In this document: positions 1 through 7,610 of the stretch, piece after piece
Layout of the letters: each line of letters opens with the position of its first letter
How positions within the stretch are numbered: the stretch's first letter is position 1
Source of the DNA: Syntrophus sp. PtaU1.Bin005
Lineage (GTDB): Bacteria; Desulfobacterota; Syntrophia; Syntrophales; Syntrophaceae
DNA length: 40,155 nt
Assembly (NCBI GenBank): GCA_002067745.1
Contig: MVRU01000019.1
Location: 1-40,155 of the forward strand
Reading direction: 5' to 3'
Program-made: the position numbers and the translations under genes
Notes under the pieces: model-generated
Seen by the model: the letters and a program-made list of their open reading frames with translations, nothing else
What the model was told of the DNA's origin: nothing
The model's database searches: none

Positions 1-750
1 CAGGAAACAGAGGAACACATGGGCTTCGATCCGTTCATCCTTCCGGTGATAAACAGGTCTCAGATCCAGAGTCGTTTTCAGGGTTCGGAAAGCCCGCTCC
101 ACTTCCATCAGTTGTTTGTACCCCAGTGCCACATCCTCAGGACTCAGGGTGTCGTCACTGGTGGAAATGATGTATTTCCCGTCCAGATGGGCCTCTTCTC
201 TGATCTTCCCTTTGTCGATTTTGATCCGCCCGTTTTTCAACTGCCGCAGGTATCTGCCCATGGTCCGGTGGGACAGAAGGGCGCAGACGTTCTTCGTGTG
301 ACAGTGTCCGGTCTGCTCTTTGATGGACTTCAGAGCTTCTTCAATCTTTTTGATGGTCTTCTCGCGAGTGGCCTGATCCTTTTTGGCTTCATCCGGATTG
401 TGAACCAGGATAAAGCGGCGGCGCTTTTCCCCGTCGCCAATGATCACTTCCTTGATCTCCAGGTTTTCCCGAACGGAAGTGAACCTGCCCCGCTTGGCCA
501 GAACCTCGCGGTGGGTCTCCTGATTGTCCCGGAGCTTCTCGCCGATGATGTAGTGACCGCCGGCCTTCTGCAGGATCAGGCGATTCTCTTCGGAACTCAT
601 CCCACGGTCCATGACCCAGACGCAGCGGCCCCGTTTCCAGCCGAGAAGATCGCTTTTGACCTTCTCCACGGTCTTCATGTCCGACGTGTTTCCCGGCATC
701 GTCCAGCACTTTACCGGGATGCCCTCCTTCGTGACCGCCAGGCCGATCCG
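1..750 (-). mobile_element. IS1634-family insertion sequence, internal fragment
   Basis: This is the transposase part of the chimeric frame, covering the second and third catalytic acidic residues and the conserved stretch DGKYIISTSDDTLS. It enters from the left edge and stops at about 735-760, where ModC-like sequence begins. No terminal inverted repeat or target duplication is visible at the inner junction. Codon use is similar to the neighbours. Confidence 0.75.
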
Positions 751-825
751 CTCCCCTGCAACGGTACAGTTCGCCTCCAGGAAAAAGGTGCCAAACTGTT
801 TTCCTGTGTCCACACGCAGTTCCAT
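1..825 (-). pseudogene. modC 5' end fused in frame to IS1634-type transposase (partial)
   Basis: An open frame of 275 codons starts at ATG 825-823, one base after the modB stop, and runs off the left edge. The first 25 or so residues (MELRVDTGKQFGTFFLEANC, then TVAGER) read like the start of a molybdate ABC ATPase ModC, just before where its Walker A loop should come. From about residue 27 the sequence becomes an IS1634-family transposase: GLAVTKEGIPV, PGNTSDM, VWVMDRGMSS with the second catalytic Asp, and a YKQLMEVERAFRTLK block with the catalytic Glu. The transposase lacks its N-terminus, the first catalytic Asp and the IS end, so this is a chimera and not a clean insertion. ModC function is lost at this locus. 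An assembly join is the main alternative to a real rearrangement. The family calls come from recognised motifs. Confidence 0.8.
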
Positions 826-826
826 G

Positions 827-1513
827 TCAGTCCGTCCGAATCATTCTTCTCCCCAACCATTCGTGAAAGATGAGCACGGCTACGGAAATGGTTATGGACA
901 CCAAGCAGAGGGCCATGGCCATCTCGTCGCCTCGAGGGGAACTGATGTATTCATAAATCGCCAGGGGGATCGTCTGGGTAACCCCGGGGATGTTTCCCAC
1001 GACGATGATCGTCGCCCCGAATTCACACAGTCCCCGGGCGAACATGAGAACGGAGCCGGCGATGATTCCCCGGACGGAAAGAGGCAGGATCACCGTGAGC
1101 ACATTGTGAAACCAGCCTGCTCCGAGGGTCCGGGAAGCCTGAATAAGGCGCACATCGATGGTTTCCATTCCCGTCCGCATCGACCGGACCATCAGGGGAA
1201 AGCCCAAGACCGCCGTGGCGATGACCGCCGCTTTCCAGGTAAAAATCAGCTGGATCCCGAGGGGCTGGAGGATCATCTTCCCGACCCAGCCCTGCTGTCC
1301 CAAAAGGAGGGGCAGAAGATAGCCAACGACGACAGGCGGCAATGTCAGAGGAAGATTGACAAGGACATCCAGGGCGACCCGCCCCCGGAACTTCCGGAAG
1401 GTCATGAGATAGGCAACGGCAAAACCAAAGGGAAGAGAAATCAGAGTGGCCACAATGGCCACTCTGATCGACAGCAGGATTGCCGAATAATCGGTCGATG
1501 TAAAACCGGGCAT
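827..1513 (-). CDS. modB: molybdate ABC transporter permease ModB
   Basis: This 228-residue inner-membrane permease carries molybdate (or tungstate) from ModA into the cytoplasm. It has about five hydrophobic segments (for example SIRVAIVATLISLPFGFAVA) and the ABC-coupling EAA-type loop, here QASRTLGAGWFHNVLTVILP, followed by the family block RGLCEFGATI. The length is normal for ModB. The ATG at 1513 lies 7 bp after the modA stop, so modA and modB form an operon. The next gene should be modC, but only its first codons remain. Without a partner ATPase encoded elsewhere, this transporter would not be powered. Confidence 0.95.
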   Translation of the reverse strand: MPGFTSTDYSAILLSIRVAIVATLISLPFGFAVAYLMTFRKFRGRVALDVLVNLPLTLPPVVVGYLLPLLLGQQGWVGKMILQPLGIQLIFTWKAAVIATAVLGFPLMVRSMRTGMETIDVRLIQASRTLGAGWFHNVLTVILPLSVRGIIAGSVLMFARGLCEFGATIIVVGNIPGVTQTIPLAIYEYISSPRGDEMAMALCLVSITISVAVLIFHEWLGRRMIRTD

Positions 1514-1520
1514 GTGGAAA

Positions 1521-2270
1521 TTACTTCACCGCAAACCCGTATTTGGCAAGAATCTTCTTTACATCGGCGGTTTTCAGGAAATTATAGAATGCCACCGCTT
1601 CGGCATTTTTGCTTCCCGCAGCTGTAAGCGCTACAGGATAGGTCACTCTCGAGTAATAGTTCTGGGGCACGGCAAAAAGAATCTTCACATTCTTGGCCAT
1701 CATCGCGTCCGTCTTATAGACAAAGGACCCATCCACCTCACCGCGTTCGGCATACATCAGGCATTCCCGAACATCTCTCGCCATGACCAGCTTTTTTTCC
1801 AGCTGCTTCTCCAAACCCGCACTCTTGATCGCCTCCATGGCATACTGGCCGGCAGGAACGCTCTTCGGGCTGCCGATGGCGACCTTCCCCAGTTTCACCA
1901 CATCCTGCATGCCGCTCACCTTGAGACCGGGCTTGCCCACAAAGACCACTTCATTGAAGGCAAAGGTGGAAACATGCCGCGCATCGACCAGATTCTTTTC
2001 TTTCAGGAAGTCCATCCACTCCACATTGGCGGAGAAATAGACATCGCAGGGGGCGCCGTTCGCGATCTGTTTTGCCAATGCCCCGGAACTGGCAAAGTTT
2101 CGTTGAAATGAAACCCCTGGGTTCTTTTTTGTAAATTCCTTGGAAATGTCCGTTACTGCATCCGTCAGGCTGGCCGCCACGGATATTTTAATTTCACCCG
2201 CAAGGGCTGTCCCGGTTAAAAACACGAAACAAAACACCGCCAAAAAGAGTTTGATAGTCCAGTTCTTCAT
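1521..2270 (-). CDS. modA: molybdate-binding periplasmic protein ModA
   Basis: This 249-residue solute-binding protein captures molybdate or tungstate in the periplasm. A Sec signal peptide is evident (MKNWTIKLFLAVFCFVFLTG, then TALA before GE). Family motifs are VAASLTDAV (residues 31-39) and FASSGALAKQI (59-69), which carry the serines known to bind the oxyanion in ModA. The start has an AAAGGATG ribosome site just upstream. It is the first gene of modAB. About 80 bp upstream is a TTATGC-AGG-GCATAA palindrome that may be an operator. The signal peptide resembles that of the UbiD homologue at 5485-6930. Confidence 0.95.
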   Translation of the reverse strand: MKNWTIKLFLAVFCFVFLTGTALAGEIKISVAASLTDAVTDISKEFTKKNPGVSFQRNFASSGALAKQIANGAPCDVYFSANVEWMDFLKEKNLVDARHVSTFAFNEVVFVGKPGLKVSGMQDVVKLGKVAIGSPKSVPAGQYAMEAIKSAGLEKQLEKKLVMARDVRECLMYAERGEVDGSFVYKTDAMMAKNVKILFAVPQNYYSRVTYPVALTAAGSKNAEAVAFYNFLKTADVKKILAKYGFAVK

Positions 2271-2348
2271 CTTTCATCCTTTCCTAAATGAATTTTTAAA
2301 AAAAGGGGGATTTTCTGACCGCCTTACTTCAGAAGTCTCAGATTCAAA

Positions 2349-2371
2349 TTATGCAGGGCATAACGCATATT
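2349..2371. promoter_or_regulatory. GCATAA palindrome upstream of modA
   Basis: TTATGC AGG GCATAA is a perfect 6-bp inverted repeat, followed one base later by GCATATT. On the minus strand it sits between a candidate -35 (TTGAAT, 2374-2369) and a candidate -10 (CATAAT, 2353-2348) with a 15-bp spacer, about 80 bp before modA. Similar words occur upstream of mop and upstream of the operon starting at 23939. It does not match the E. coli ModE box, so any Mo-sensing role is inference. Confidence 0.4.
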
Positions 2372-2806
2372 CAACCCAAATACAACCCGCGAAGGAAGAC
2401 ACCGTGCAAGGTGTTCCAAAGTCCCTTGAAGCTGAAACCACCATGGCATCAAGGTCATTTGCACTCCCTGATGATGCGGATCAGCATCCGGGAAAATTCG
2501 ACGGGTCATCTTTAAATGCTCCCGGAATCCCGCCGCTCAACCCTTTTCTTTTCAAGCCCTGCCCGACTTCACTCCAATTCCCCACACCGGCCCGCCTGAA
2601 TGCGTCAGTGTACGAAGCAGAACACCCTGATATTTCTCTGCAATCCCATCTCCCATACCGATAGAGTAGAACCTTTTGAGGTTGTTAAGTTCAACAACCT
2701 CCATCTGTCGCAGATCCTCCACGTGAAGGCGAAGAGGGTTGTTTACCAAACCTGATACCGTAAGTTTTTTGGGCATATATCTCGGGGCAGATATTTTTTC
2801 AGGCAT
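2357..2806 (-). pseudogene. molybdopterin-oxidoreductase-like gene, frameshifted remnant
   Basis: An 84-codon frame (2806 to 2552) begins MPEKISAPRYMPKKLTVSGL and continues with PLRLHVEDLRQMEVVELNN and EKYQGVLLRTL. This is the typical start of small sulfite-oxidase-like molybdopterin-binding proteins (x-V-x-G-L-V-x-x-P-x-x-L ... Y-x-G-V-L-L-R). The frame then ends early with VKSGRA. Another frame over the same bases reads TDAFRRAGVGNWSEVG, which would fit the expected continuation (an L-x-x-A-G-V-like block). It runs on with one internal stop to about 2357 near the modA motif. I read this as a decayed gene with at least one frameshift and one stop. It lies on the modA strand. Confidence 0.55.
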
Positions 2807-2856
2807 TCACATGACTCCATCAGAGCGTCTTTTGATCAGGTTGGCCGGACATCATT

Positions 2857-2881
2857 GCATAAGAGAAGAATCCTTTTATGC
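2857..2881. promoter_or_regulatory. GCATAA...TTATGC inverted repeat upstream of mop
   Basis: GCATAA (2857-2862) and TTATGC (2876-2881) form a 6-bp inverted repeat with 13 bp between. It overlaps a candidate plus-strand promoter TTGCAT (2855-2860), 16-bp spacer, TATGCC (2877-2882). The sequence words match those near modA and upstream of the large operon. The mop start lies 300 bp further on, so the link to mop is only positional. Confidence 0.35.
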
Positions 2882-2898
2882 CTGAAATAACATAATCC

Positions 2899-3027
2899 AT
2901 GCCCCGCTTATCTTATGAAGGATATAATGTCAAGGATATTCCTGATCACACCATCACAGGCAAGAGAACTGTCGTGACGCGTTTTTCGCTCGAGCCCTTT
3001 TGTCATACAGCTCGGAGAAGAACATAA
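2899..3027 (+). CDS. possible 42-residue ORF upstream of mop
   Basis: ATG 2899 opens a 42-codon frame (MPRLSYEGYNVKDIPDHTIT, then GKRTVVTRFSLEPF). The composition looks protein-like, but there is no convincing ribosome site. I do not recognise a family. It may be the surviving start of a lost gene or chance. It lies just after the candidate promoter at 2855-2882 and before mop. The rest of 2807-3180 shows no other gene. Confidence 0.2.
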   Translation: MPRLSYEGYNVKDIPDHTITGKRTVVTRFSLEPFCHTARRRT

Positions 3028-3180
3028 AACGATGTCCTGAATGTTCGGGACGCCATTGGAAAGGTTTCTTTCCGATATGGATGTTTTGTTGCTTAAAATC
3101 ATTAAAATTAATTGGAAGATATTCGATCGTGATCTGTGTTTTTTTACTGTCAAAATTTAATACTGATGGAGGTAAGGGTC

Positions 3181-3390
3181 ATGAAACTGAGTGCAAGGAA
3201 TGTTTTGAGCGTTACCGTGTCAAGCGTCAAGAAGGGGGCTGTAAATACCGAAGTCGTCATCGCTCTGAAGAGCGGACCGTCTCTCGCGGCGGTGATCACC
3301 AACACGAGCGCCGACAACCTGGCCCTGAAAGACGGGGCGGCTGCCTTTGCCATCATCAAGGCAACCAGCATCATTGTAGGCGCAGAATGA
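3181..3390 (+). CDS. mop: molbindin Mop, molybdate-binding protein
   Basis: This is a 69-residue single Mop/TOBE domain (MKLSARNVLSVTVSSVKKGA ... AAVITNTSADNLALKDG ... AAFAIIKATSIIVGAE). Molbindins assemble into cytoplasmic hexamers that bind molybdate or tungstate oxyanions and are thought to store or buffer them. The length is exactly the family norm. The ATG at 3181 is chosen because GGAGGTAAGG lies just upstream; a longer frame back to 3136 has no such site. The gene is monocistronic and convergent with xdhC, and a strong hairpin follows 9 bp after its stop. It fits the local molybdenum theme with modAB and xdhC. Confidence 0.93.
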   Translation: MKLSARNVLSVTVSSVKKGAVNTEVVIALKSGPSLAAVITNTSADNLALKDGAAAFAIIKATSIIVGAE

Positions 3391-3399
3391 TCACATGAT

Positions 3400-3451
3400 G
3401 GGACATCTTCCCGAAGGCTTCTATTTCTTTCGCCTTCGGGAAAGATGTCCC
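3400..3451. terminator. long hairpin after mop
   Basis: GGGACATCTTCCCGAAGGC (3400-3418) pairs with GCCTTCGGGAAAGATGTCCC (3432-3451), about 19 bp with one extra A, around a 13-base loop. It lies between the convergent mop and xdhC genes, so it probably ends transcripts, but no T-tract follows on either strand. The remainder of 3452-3618 shows no gene. Confidence 0.55.
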
Positions 3452-3618
3452 CAGGACGAAGAACAAAACATCTCTGCGAAACCTTTCTTTTGGCCATGCC
3501 AGCCTCAATGACCACATCAGGCTGAGGGAGATCTGTAATCGTCCCCTCGGGTTGCCTGGGAACAGCCGTTTTTCTTTTTAAAAGGGAATATGGATCCAGT
3601 CCGGTGAGCCAGGATCCT

Positions 3619-4434
3619 TTACGTTGAAGTCCAGTCACGGCGCAGGTGAGAAAGATTGCCGCCGCGGCAGAGAAGAACGACTTCGGTCAGGATGGACAGG
3701 GCAATTTCCTGGGGTTGATTGCGCCCGATCGACAGCCCCACCGGACAGTAGAGCCGCTCATCAATTTCTCCGCCGCGCCCCCGGATGTTCTCGATCAGCA
3801 CGCGCGCCTTGTTCGGGCTGCCCACCATGCCGATATAGGGGATCTCCTTGCAGGGAAGCAGTTGTTCCAGAACCACCTCGTCATGGTCGTGTCCATAAGT
3901 CATGATGACGCAGTAGCTCATGGCCGTAAGTTCGATATTCTCGGAAATCCTGTCAAAGGGGGCGCAGACGAGGGCCCCGGCCCCGGGAAAACGATCGGGG
4001 ATCAGAATTCCCGGCCGGTCATCATAAACGCGATAGGACATTTCCATGACGGCACACAGGCGCGCCAGACACTGCCCGATATGGCCGGCGCCGAAGATGA
4101 CCAGTTCAGGCTCGGGAACAATCGGTTCGATAAAGACCGTCATGGTCCCCCCGCAGGCCCCCAGGGGACGATCCTCTGCCATCCATTCCCCCCCTTCAAC
4201 GGGAGAGACAAAGCGCTGCATCAGGCAGGTCCGATGAGCAATGGCCTTGGCGGCCAGTTCGATGCACTGCTGCTCGGACGTGCCGCCTCCCACCGATCCG
4301 GCGCTCCGGCCATCTTCAGTCACGACCATTTTGGCCCCCGTCTTGCGCGGTGTGAATCCCTGGGCGTCAATAATCGTCACGATCGCACAGGGGATGCCCT
4401 GTGCCTGCCATTCAACCAGGCGGTCAAGCCACAT
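3619..4434 (-). CDS. XdhC/CoxI-family molybdenum cofactor maturation protein
   Basis: This 271-residue protein belongs to the family that binds molybdenum cofactor, promotes its sulfuration and inserts it into xanthine-dehydrogenase-like enzymes in the cytoplasm. An N-terminal XdhC domain is seen (AIVTIIDAQGFTPRKTGAKM, GSVGGGTSEQ, RPLGACGGTMTVFIEP). A C-terminal Rossmann domain follows with ELVIFGAGHIGQCLARL and YIGMVGSPNKA. I chose ATG 4434 because AAGGAGAGAGG lies immediately upstream; the frame is open to 4482 but has no better site. It follows a DUF364 gene by 92 bp on the same strand. No molybdenum hydroxylase gene is in the window, so its client is elsewhere. Confidence 0.88.
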   Translation of the reverse strand: MWLDRLVEWQAQGIPCAIVTIIDAQGFTPRKTGAKMVVTEDGRSAGSVGGGTSEQQCIELAAKAIAHRTCLMQRFVSPVEGGEWMAEDRPLGACGGTMTVFIEPIVPEPELVIFGAGHIGQCLARLCAVMEMSYRVYDDRPGILIPDRFPGAGALVCAPFDRISENIELTAMSYCVIMTYGHDHDEVVLEQLLPCKEIPYIGMVGSPNKARVLIENIRGRGGEIDERLYCPVGLSIGRNQPQEIALSILTEVVLLCRGGNLSHLRRDWTST

Positions 4435-4526
4435 ATCCTCTCTCCTTGAATGAACTTTATCCGCGGCCCGCGGCGCTCTCATCCGTCGACGGCGTCGGCG
4501 GCATCATCCGAAAGGCCAAGGGGAAT

Positions 4527-5318
4527 TCAATGCGCCAAGGCGGCAATCCGCTCCCGGAGTTCATCCAGGTCGCTCGCCATATTGAGGCTTCGAAGCGCCC
4601 CGGACGGGGCGTTGGCGATACTTCCCCCACCCCGCAACGCATAGCCGGACATGAGCTCCACATCGTCGATAGAAGTAATGCCCAGTACATCAACGCCATA
4701 ACTGAAGAGCACGGGGCTGGCGGGTACGGTGGGACCCATGAGGATCCTCATCCGGGCGGACGGCGTCCGGCGGATCACGGCTTCGAGGGTTTCGTTGACA
4801 ACGGTCAAGCCGGTCATAAAGACCAGTTCGGCGTCCTGGAGCGCCTGGTCAGCCTGCTCCCAATGGATATCCCCCGGGCGGGGAAAAAGCTCCACAATCG
4901 TGACGGGATAGCCCTGCTCCCGCCACAGGGCCGCTTTTTTGAAGTAGCCGATAAAACAACTCGGTACGCGGGCTGTTATGGCCGGCTCGAAGAGTTCCAT
5001 GGCCCCTCCTTCAATCGTCACGGGAGGTTCCGGGAGCAGGGACTTGAGGCAAGCCATTCCGACACTGCGCCTGAGGTTCTTCCGGCTTGCCAGGAGTTCG
5101 AGGGCTGCCGCCCGGGCGGGCCGGCCGATCCAATCCCCCATCCAGGCATCCATGCCGATCGGCTCGTTAAAACCGGGCATGTTATGAAAGTAGGTCGAAA
5201 GAGACCATTTCCCGGTCTTGACCAGGACCCAGTTGACATAAATTCTGATATCCTCGATCACCGCCGCCGGATCGGCATCGGCGGCCATGCGCCGGATCAT
5301 CTCTTCATAGAATCCCAA
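4527..5318 (-). CDS. DUF364 (putative heavy-metal chelation) protein, copy 1
   Basis: A 263-residue protein of the DUF364/DUF4213 family. The first known structure of this family joined an enolase-like N-terminal fold with a Rossmann-like domain and led to a proposed heavy-metal chelation role; no reaction is established. Here the C-terminal half carries the family signatures AELVFMTGLTVVNETLEAVI and MGPTVPASPVLFSYGVDVLG. The start appears to be TTG 5318, with AAAGAGG upstream; an ATG at 5300 has no ribosome site. It lies between ubiD and xdhC on one strand. Two further DUF364 genes occur in the TonB operon. A link to molybdenum or another metal centre is inferred from context. Confidence 0.8.
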   Translation of the reverse strand: MGFYEEMIRRMAADADPAAVIEDIRIYVNWVLVKTGKWSLSTYFHNMPGFNEPIGMDAWMGDWIGRPARAAALELLASRKNLRRSVGMACLKSLLPEPPVTIEGGAMELFEPAITARVPSCFIGYFKKAALWREQGYPVTIVELFPRPGDIHWEQADQALQDAELVFMTGLTVVNETLEAVIRRTPSARMRILMGPTVPASPVLFSYGVDVLGITSIDDVELMSGYALRGGGSIANAPSGALRSLNMASDLDELRERIAALAH

Positions 5319-5484
5319 TTTTCAGTCCACGCCTCTTTCATGAAATGGCTAGCCGGATCGGCGCAGGAAAATGCAAGAACGTTCATGGCGATGACTACCC
5401 GCTTCAGGCCATCCCGTTTTGCTTTCTTTCTGCATCAAATCCGGTTCCAGGCAGTCCCGCAGGGGAGATCCGCAGGCGCCGGCG

Positions 5485-6930
5485 CTATTGGATCACAAAC
5501 TTCCCCAGATCCACATCCTTGAATTTCACCCGTTCAAAGGAAGAGGTGCGGGGATACGGGGCCGTTGCATCCACGCCGACCTTGGTGACCAGGCCGTCCT
5601 CAACCATGGGATTCAGGATATGGCCGGGCTGATCTTTCAGGACGATAAATCCCTTCTTGGCGTTGAAGCGCGTCGTAATCGCCCATTCGACGTCGATCGG
5701 GTCGTAGATATTGACATCGTCGTCCACGGCCACAACCCACTGGAGGGATGGAAAGGCCTTGAACGCCTCCTGGATGGCCTCGTTCTGAATGCCCTCCCTG
5801 CTCTTGGTCAGCTGGAGAACGGCGCCATAAAACCCGCATCCCCCCGGGGGAAGGTAAACCGCTTTAAGGTCAGGAACCTTCTGTTTCACCGTAACGAAGA
5901 TCTTCGCCTCGGCGGTGAAGCCGACGGCATTCCAGACTTCCTGGCCCGAGAGCAGGGAATGGAAGACAGGATTCTTCCGATGGGTGATCGCCTTGACCCG
6001 CATGACCCAGCGCTTGCCCTGTTTTCCATAATATCCCGTCACCTCGGCAAAGGGGCCTTCCGTCTCCCGGACGTGAGGGATGATTTCCGCTTCGATCACG
6101 AACTGCGCATCGGCAAAGGCAGGGACATCGACGGTCTGCGCCTTGATGAAATGGATCGGCCTGCCGACGATATGGCTTGCAATGGTCGCCTTTCCGGGCC
6201 CCGTTCCCGGTACGGAAGAAACCAGCCAGGGGGCGAGCCCGACGCCGTTGTTGATGGTCACCTGAAGGGGTTTCCCCTGCTTTTCCATCGTTTCAAGGTA
6301 GGCCCCCAGGTGCCTTCCCGGATCGATCAGGAAGGTAAGGCGATCCTTGCCGGTGATCATGATCCGGTGGATGGAGATGTTGGGCTTTCCCGTCGCCGGA
6401 TCATTCACCACCACCACGGAAGAGTCGAAATAGGGTCCGCCGTCCTGCAGGGCATGGACCGGGGCGGGAAGATCGTAGAGGTTGACACCCTTGGTCACGA
6501 CAACCTCGTTGGCCGGTCCCTTATCGAGAACCTTCGACGGCAGCGCCTCCTTGTCCTTTCTCCACGCACCGATGGCCTGGCCTATGACGAAGGGGACCTT
6601 CTCCTTGGGGACGTTGAAGAGGGAGCCCACCGTATCGCGGTTCCACAGAAGGCCCATGAATACCGGGAAGGCGCTCCCCTTGACCTTTTCAAAAAGGACG
6701 CACTTCTTCCCCTCGAACTTCTTTGCAATGCCGGCGAGCTCATGGACCGGATCGACCTCCGATTTGACGCGGACGAGATTCCCCGTCTTTTCCAGGTAGT
6801 CGATGCAGGCGTTCAGGTCCACGAGACGATCGGCCTTATGCGGATCAGGCGCGGCCTGGGCGGGCCAGCCGGGGGAACTCAAAAAGAAGAAAAAAACAAG
6901 GGGCACAAACAGTCTGATGGTCCACTTCAT
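5485..6930 (-). CDS. UbiD-family prenyl-FMN decarboxylase with signal peptide
   Basis: This 481-residue protein matches UbiD enzymes, which (de)carboxylate aromatic or unsaturated acids with prenylated FMN. The catalytic E-x4-E pair is in TEGPFAEVTGYYG (E291, E296) and the matching Arg is probably R189 in SIHRIM, about 100 residues earlier as in known UbiD proteins. The surprise is the N-terminus: MKWTIRLFVPLVFFFFLSSP followed by GWPAQA is a classical Sec signal peptide without twin arginines. The usual UbiD start (DLNACIDYLEKTGNLVRVKS) follows directly after it, and no Met lies between that could give a cytosolic form. Ribosome site AAAGGA precedes ATG 6930. Its ubiX and LpdD-like partners are divergent. 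The substrate is unknown. Confidence 0.88.
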   Translation of the reverse strand: MKWTIRLFVPLVFFFFLSSPGWPAQAAPDPHKADRLVDLNACIDYLEKTGNLVRVKSEVDPVHELAGIAKKFEGKKCVLFEKVKGSAFPVFMGLLWNRDTVGSLFNVPKEKVPFVIGQAIGAWRKDKEALPSKVLDKGPANEVVVTKGVNLYDLPAPVHALQDGGPYFDSSVVVVNDPATGKPNISIHRIMITGKDRLTFLIDPGRHLGAYLETMEKQGKPLQVTINNGVGLAPWLVSSVPGTGPGKATIASHIVGRPIHFIKAQTVDVPAFADAQFVIEAEIIPHVRETEGPFAEVTGYYGKQGKRWVMRVKAITHRKNPVFHSLLSGQEVWNAVGFTAEAKIFVTVKQKVPDLKAVYLPPGGCGFYGAVLQLTKSREGIQNEAIQEAFKAFPSLQWVVAVDDDVNIYDPIDVEWAITTRFNAKKGFIVLKDQPGHILNPMVEDGLVTKVGVDATAPYPRTSSFERVKFKDVDLGKFVIQ

Positions 6931-7071
6931 GGTCGTAATCCTTTCTCTTTTTTTTTGGGCATTTTTCTTCTCTCAGGATGGGAGCCTGTCAGGGATAAGG
7001 CCATCCAGGCCGCTTTCAGCGAAGTAAGATATTCATAGATGACACACGGCCAATTGTAAACAGAAAAAGTC

Positions 7072-7099
7072 TTGCATTGCTTTGAATTTTCGTTATACG
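7072..7099 (+). promoter_or_regulatory. candidate sigma-70 promoter for the lpdD-ubiX-MFS operon
   Basis: TTGCAT (7072-7077) and TATACG (7094-7099) are separated by 16 bp and lie about 75 bp before the LpdD-like start. The surrounding DNA is AT-rich compared with the genes. It is in the 245-bp divergent gap shared with ubiD. Confidence 0.5.
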
Positions 7100-7175
7100 G
7101 GAAAAAGCTAAGGGAAGCGGCTCCACGGAACCGGCGGCGCAATGGTTTTCGCGGAAGCGTTGAAGGGGGAAACTC

Positions 7176-7607
7176 TTGCAGGCAACAAGAACTTTGAACG
7201 GGATCCTCTTCAGGACGGAAGAAGGCCGGTATGATCTGGATGCCTCGGCGCAGTGGATCGGACAGGATCTGCTCGTCTCGATCTGGGGAGGCGAACGGCC
7301 GCACATCGGAGCCGTCGCGCTGGCCCAGCCGCGGCCGAGCCTTCGAGACCCCGGCAGGACCGGCGCCACCGCCTCCGTGCTCTGCGTGGTGGGCCACAAG
7401 GAAGACGAAGTCGTAAAAAAGGCGTCTGAACATCTCTCCTCGGTCTTCAAAACGCGGGTCGTCGTCACGGCCGGCATCCACTGGGACAACCTCGACGGCG
7501 AAGGAATCGGCCTGGTTCTGCGGAACATCGATTTGCTGACGGAATACATCGTGCAGTACCTCGAGGAAGATCTGAACGTCCCGGATGAAGAAAGGGGAAA
7601 GGTCTGA
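7176..7607 (+). CDS. LpdD-like prenylated-flavin chaperone
   Basis: This 143-residue protein belongs to the small LpdD-like family, subunit D of gallate decarboxylase-type systems, thought to help prenyl-FMN loading or maturation of UbiD enzymes. Family blocks are GGERPHIGAVALAQPRPSL, TGATASVLCVVGHKEDEVV and VVVTAGIHWDNLD. Translation starts at TTG 7176: GAAGGGGGA lies 7 bases before it and no ATG is near. ubiX follows after 3 bp, so both are made together and face the ubiD gene. The context supports a role in activating the UbiD homologue, although that protein seems to be exported. Confidence 0.85.
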   Translation: MQATRTLNGILFRTEEGRYDLDASAQWIGQDLLVSIWGGERPHIGAVALAQPRPSLRDPGRTGATASVLCVVGHKEDEVVKKASEHLSSVFKTRVVVTAGIHWDNLDGEGIGLVLRNIDLLTEYIVQYLEEDLNVPDEERGKV

Positions 7608-7610
7608 AGA

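Noticed and set aside
19-873. 284-codon plus-strand frame
   Set aside because: It is antisense to the transposase chimera and the end of modB and has no recognisable domain.
2883-3180. Molybdenum cofactor riboswitch upstream of mop
   Set aside because: A long leader is possible, but I could not find the conserved stems of that element.
3150-3638. 162-codon minus-strand frame opposite mop
   Set aside because: It overlaps mop and its hairpin entirely, with no family or ribosome site.
5419-7038. 539-codon plus-strand frame opposite ubiD
   Set aside because: It is the GC-rich shadow of the UbiD gene; the minus-strand protein has clear family motifs.
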